Shown one piece after another: positions 61,902 through 64,000 of a stretch of DNA of 64,000 nt. The stretch is from Methanoperedens sp049303315 (GTDB lineage: Archaea > Halobacteriota > Methanosarcinia > Methanosarcinales > Methanoperedenaceae): contig JBAQMZ010000016.1 in NCBI GenBank assembly GCA_049303315.1, positions 1 to 64,000 of the forward strand, written 5' to 3'. The position numbers and the translations under genes were made by a program. Within the stretch, counting starts at the first letter, position 1, and each line of letters opens with the position of its first letter. The notes beneath the pieces are model-generated. The model did not search any database. It was not told the origin of the DNA and worked only from the letters and a program-made list of their open reading frames with translations.

Positions 61902-62921
61902 GATATTGTCAATTTAAAGAGATACATTTAAATATCTTGTCTGCCATATAATCTCATTGGTATTATGGGCGAAGAGACTTATAAATGTCCAAAATGTGGA
62001 AGCCAGGATAGTGTATGGCGAGGTTACAGGTACAATAAATCTGGAAATAAACGGCTAAGAAAATGCAAAAATTGTGGTGTAAACTTCACCCCGGATGATG
62101 GTTTTTTAAGGCGACGTTATCAGAAAGAGCATATTGTAGAAGCTGTCTCTCTCCACCAAAGCGGTCTTTCGCTGAGCAAAGTTAAAGACCATATGTGGCA
62201 GCATCACGGAGTCAAAGTCTCACGCTGGATGATTCTTTTATGGTGTCGGGATTATTCCAATTTGATTGATAAATTCACTCAAACCCTTAAACCAGAAATT
62301 AAAGGAAATGTGCATGCCGATGAAGTGATTGTGAAAACCAAAGGCAAGAAAAACTGGTATTGGGGAGCCAAGGACAGAAAAACCAAGTTCAAAATTGCCG
62401 GGAAACTGACTAAAAAGAGAACGTTATCTGGAGCAAAATACATTTTTGGTAGAATTAGAAATGGATGTAAGGGAATTCCAGCTAAAATCATTACTGATAA
62501 ACTCGGACATTACAGAAGGGCTTACAATATCTTCTTTTACAGAGTTCGCGGGAAGTGTAAACTTATTCACGGAGTTCCAATTGCTTGCAAAAAATATGGA
62601 CTGGAGCATAACAACAATTGTGCAGAACGAGATAACGAGCGTATAAAGCAAAGATACAAGACTACAAGAGGGTTCAAGAATTCGGAGTCGGCTGAAGATA
62701 TTCTCAGGCTGATGGATAATTGTTATAATTTCGTGCATCCACATATGGGTTTGAGAGGAAAAACGCCAGCTGAAAAGGCTGGCATAAACCTCAAGTTGGA
62801 GAGAAATAAGCTGATGAATCTTATAAAACTTTTTCACTTCGATGATCACAGGTATGTGCGGGTATGGAATACTGAGAATTTTATCACTAATCCACATATA
62901 CCTCTATAATTAGACAATATC
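61902..62921 (+). mobile_element. IS6-family insertion sequence, complete, 1020 bp
   Basis: Terminal inverted repeats GATATTGTC-AATTTA at the left and the complement of GATATTGTCTAATTATA at the right. The direct repeat TAATGACCG flanks it exactly (61893-61901 and 62922-62930), so the insertion left a 9-bp target duplication. It contains one intact transposase gene with its own promoter. Confidence 0.85.
61965..62909 (+). CDS. IS6-family DDE transposase with N-terminal zinc ribbon
   Basis: 314 residues. CPKCGS...CKNCG zinc ribbon at residues 8-38. DDE triad: Asp of HADEVIVKTKGKKNWYWGAK, Asp of IITDKLGHYRRA and Glu of NNNCAERDNERIKQRYKTTR, with the R-K-x7-type spacing of the IS6/IS240 group. 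TATA-like TTTAAATA at 61927-61934 drives it. Intact, so the element may be active. Confidence 0.88.
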   Translation: MGEETYKCPKCGSQDSVWRGYRYNKSGNKRLRKCKNCGVNFTPDDGFLRRRYQKEHIVEAVSLHQSGLSLSKVKDHMWQHHGVKVSRWMILLWCRDYSNLIDKFTQTLKPEIKGNVHADEVIVKTKGKKNWYWGAKDRKTKFKIAGKLTKKRTLSGAKYIFGRIRNGCKGIPAKIITDKLGHYRRAYNIFFYRVRGKCKLIHGVPIACKKYGLEHNNNCAERDNERIKQRYKTTRGFKNSESAEDILRLMDNCYNFVHPHMGLRGKTPAEKAGINLKLERNKLMNLIKLFHFDDHRYVRVWNTENFITNPHIPL

Positions 62922-63074
62922 TAATGACCGTTTGTTTTATATATTGCTTTAACATCTCACATCAAGTCTGTAAAGTTGATGGGTGGCCAAAAACTCGAAC
63001 ATCTTTTTACAGTAGCAAAAAACGTGGTGGTTTGATGGTCTCAAGAGAGTGACCGAGTTGTAGGTGGGATTAAA

Positions 63075-63158
63075 ATGAATATACGTAAAAAACCTGGAAT
63101 CTGCACACTGCTGGCTATTGGGGTGCTTCTGGCAGTAATTTTTGCACCAGAGAATTAG
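63075..63158 (+). pseudogene. Truncated secreted-protein start, 27 aa
   Basis: MNIRKKPGICTLLAIGVLLA... is a clean signal peptide that ends at TAG after VIFAPEN. Only the start of a secreted protein remains. TATA-like TTTTATATATT at 62935-62945 lies upstream, leaving a leader of about 110 bases. Confidence 0.45.
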
Positions 63159-63495
63159 ATAAATAACAGAGCGTATATACAAATCACTAATAACGCCTGC
63201 GATAGCTATAGACTTGAGAATATCGATGTCATTAACATTTTTAACAGCATTGAAATTTTTTAGCCTCATTGTAATATTACTCACCGTTTGATATATATAC
63301 ATATAGTTCTATCTAAAAAATTGAGTTTGTGAATTCCGAGGGTGAAAGGTTTGGAAGTTCAAGCACTTGGTTGCACTTGGATTTTTTCAGCCAGAAAGAC
63401 GTGGAGTTCAACACATTTCGCCAAAGATGAGGCTGAACCCCATCCCGAAGGCATGATAAACGTTAGCTTTGAAAAGTAAAGGAGTGTAATTAGAT
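63159..63495 (+). other. Gene-free stretch with promoter and long leader
   Basis: About 340 bases. A TATA element (GTTTGATATATATAC, 63286-63300) predicts a start near 63322 and therefore a leader of about 175 bases for the gene at 63496. GCACTTGG occurs twice near 63362-63380. No known riboswitch class was recognised. Confidence 0.35.
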
Positions 63496-64000
63496 ATGAA
63501 TAAAAAAATATGTGGTGGTAGCATGAATAATAAAAAGATTGTATCAATAGCTTCAGGTTTAAGCCTGATAGCTTTAATTATGTTCTCTTCGGTTATAACT
63601 ATAGTCGGAGCAGTGCTCCCAGCGAATGATACAGGTAATAATATACCTCCGGAGATTAAGGTCAATCATACATCTACTATAGAAAACGTACCTCCAGCCG
63701 AACCTCCAATACAGCCGGAGAAAGACGTACCTGCTGTAAATACTCCAGATAATAAATTTATTGTATTCCCTAGGGAAGATGTTATTGTATATTTCAAAGA
63801 AATGCCACCATCGATCAATGGCTTTGCCTCTAAATACGGTGTAACACCGATATTCGTCAAACCGGATATAAAGATGGCGGCATTTGAAACGCTGCCAAAA
63901 GGATACCCTGGGCGGGTAAGCCAGAGAACGCTGGATATAGTCAGTGAGTTGTCGAAGGATCCCCTTATAGAGAAAGCTTTTCGTGATGAGTACAGGTTTA
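63496..64000 (+). CDS. Secreted protein, N-terminal part (peptidase-propeptide-like), cut by window end
   Basis: Open frame of 168 codons running off the window. Signal peptide (SGLSLIALIMFSSVITIVGA), Pro-rich spacer, then KFIVFPREDVIVYFKEMPPS and KDPLIEKAFRDEYRF, which look like the inhibitor I9/fervidolysin-type prodomain found before secreted subtilases. A serine protease is the likely remainder, but its catalytic part is outside the window. Confidence 0.5.
   Translation, partial: MNKKICGGSMNNKKIVSIASGLSLIALIMFSSVITIVGAVLPANDTGNNIPPEIKVNHTSTIENVPPAEPPIQPEKDVPAVNTPDNKFIVFPREDVIVYFKEMPPSINGFASKYGVTPIFVKPDIKMAAFETLPKGYPGRVSQRTLDIVSELSKDPLIEKAFRDEYRF

Noticed and set aside
63322..63495. c-di-GMP or cobalamin riboswitch
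   Set aside because: I could not place the conserved core of either class.

Overview
The window is chromosomal DNA of a methanogen-related euryarchaeon. The pointers are an archaeal S10/spc ribosomal operon with eL19, eL32, eS4 and an RNase P protein, archaeal MetG, AlaS, Hel308 and SRP54, a geranylgeranyl reductase for ether lipids, the UbiX/UbiD/aconitase-X branch of the archaeal mevalonate pathway, anaerobic cobalamin genes and an acyl-CoA dehydratase activase resembling methanogenesis marker 15. Gene content and the many dispersed repeats suggest Methanosarcinales, perhaps Methanoperedenaceae (ANME-2d). That placement is an inference. No rRNA, intact tRNA or CRISPR array was seen.

Layout. 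1-6000: activase gene, a decaying accessory patch (Doc/Fic toxin, ParE-type toxin with antitoxin, remnant of a DNA methylase), a gluconeogenic pair (class II aldolase, FBPase) and a lipoprotein with an archaellin-like end. 6.2-13.8 kb: membrane proteins, FAD oxidoreductase and a broken paralogue, PHP phosphoesterase, a frameshifted gene that looks CHAT/caspase-like, PAC2, DUF362 Fe-S protein, ferredoxin and geranylgeranyl reductase. 13.9-27.2 kb (minus): uL3 to secY. 27.4-31.6 kb (minus): cbiT, cbiL-cbiF fusion, cbiG, cbiH, cbiC. 31.7-37.7 kb: metG, small RNA- and zinc-binding proteins, BaiN-type flavoprotein, ffh. 37.9-39.7 kb: a ParA ATPase and DNA-binding partner behind a perfect palindrome. 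39.9-43.4 kb: ubiX, ubiD, aconitase X, hisI. 43.4-47.6 kb: two DHH-superfamily proteins flanking a small AT-rich island bounded by tRNA 3'-end fragments. 48-56.6 kb: HNH nuclease, alaS, and an AT-rich restriction-modification plus toxin-antitoxin island bounded by alaS and a second, diverged copy of the alaS 3' end. 56.7-64 kb: lipoproteins, hel308, uppS, an intact IS6-type insertion sequence with 9-bp target duplication, and the start of a secreted protein.

The most unusual feature is a family of short trains of palindromic hairpins inserted exactly at start codons, ahead of the activase, aldolase, eL19 and cbiC genes. In every copy the train is an open reading frame. In the three complete copies it begins at what looks like the original ATG, and in all four it ends with a TGA overlapping the regenerated start codon of the real gene. 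Insertion lengths in the three complete copies (104, 260 and 119 bp) are all 3n+2, which is what this overlap needs. In three copies the last hairpin holds a Shine-Dalgarno sequence in its loop and the start codon in its stem. These look like mobile, translationally coupled leader cassettes; I know of no description of them in archaea.
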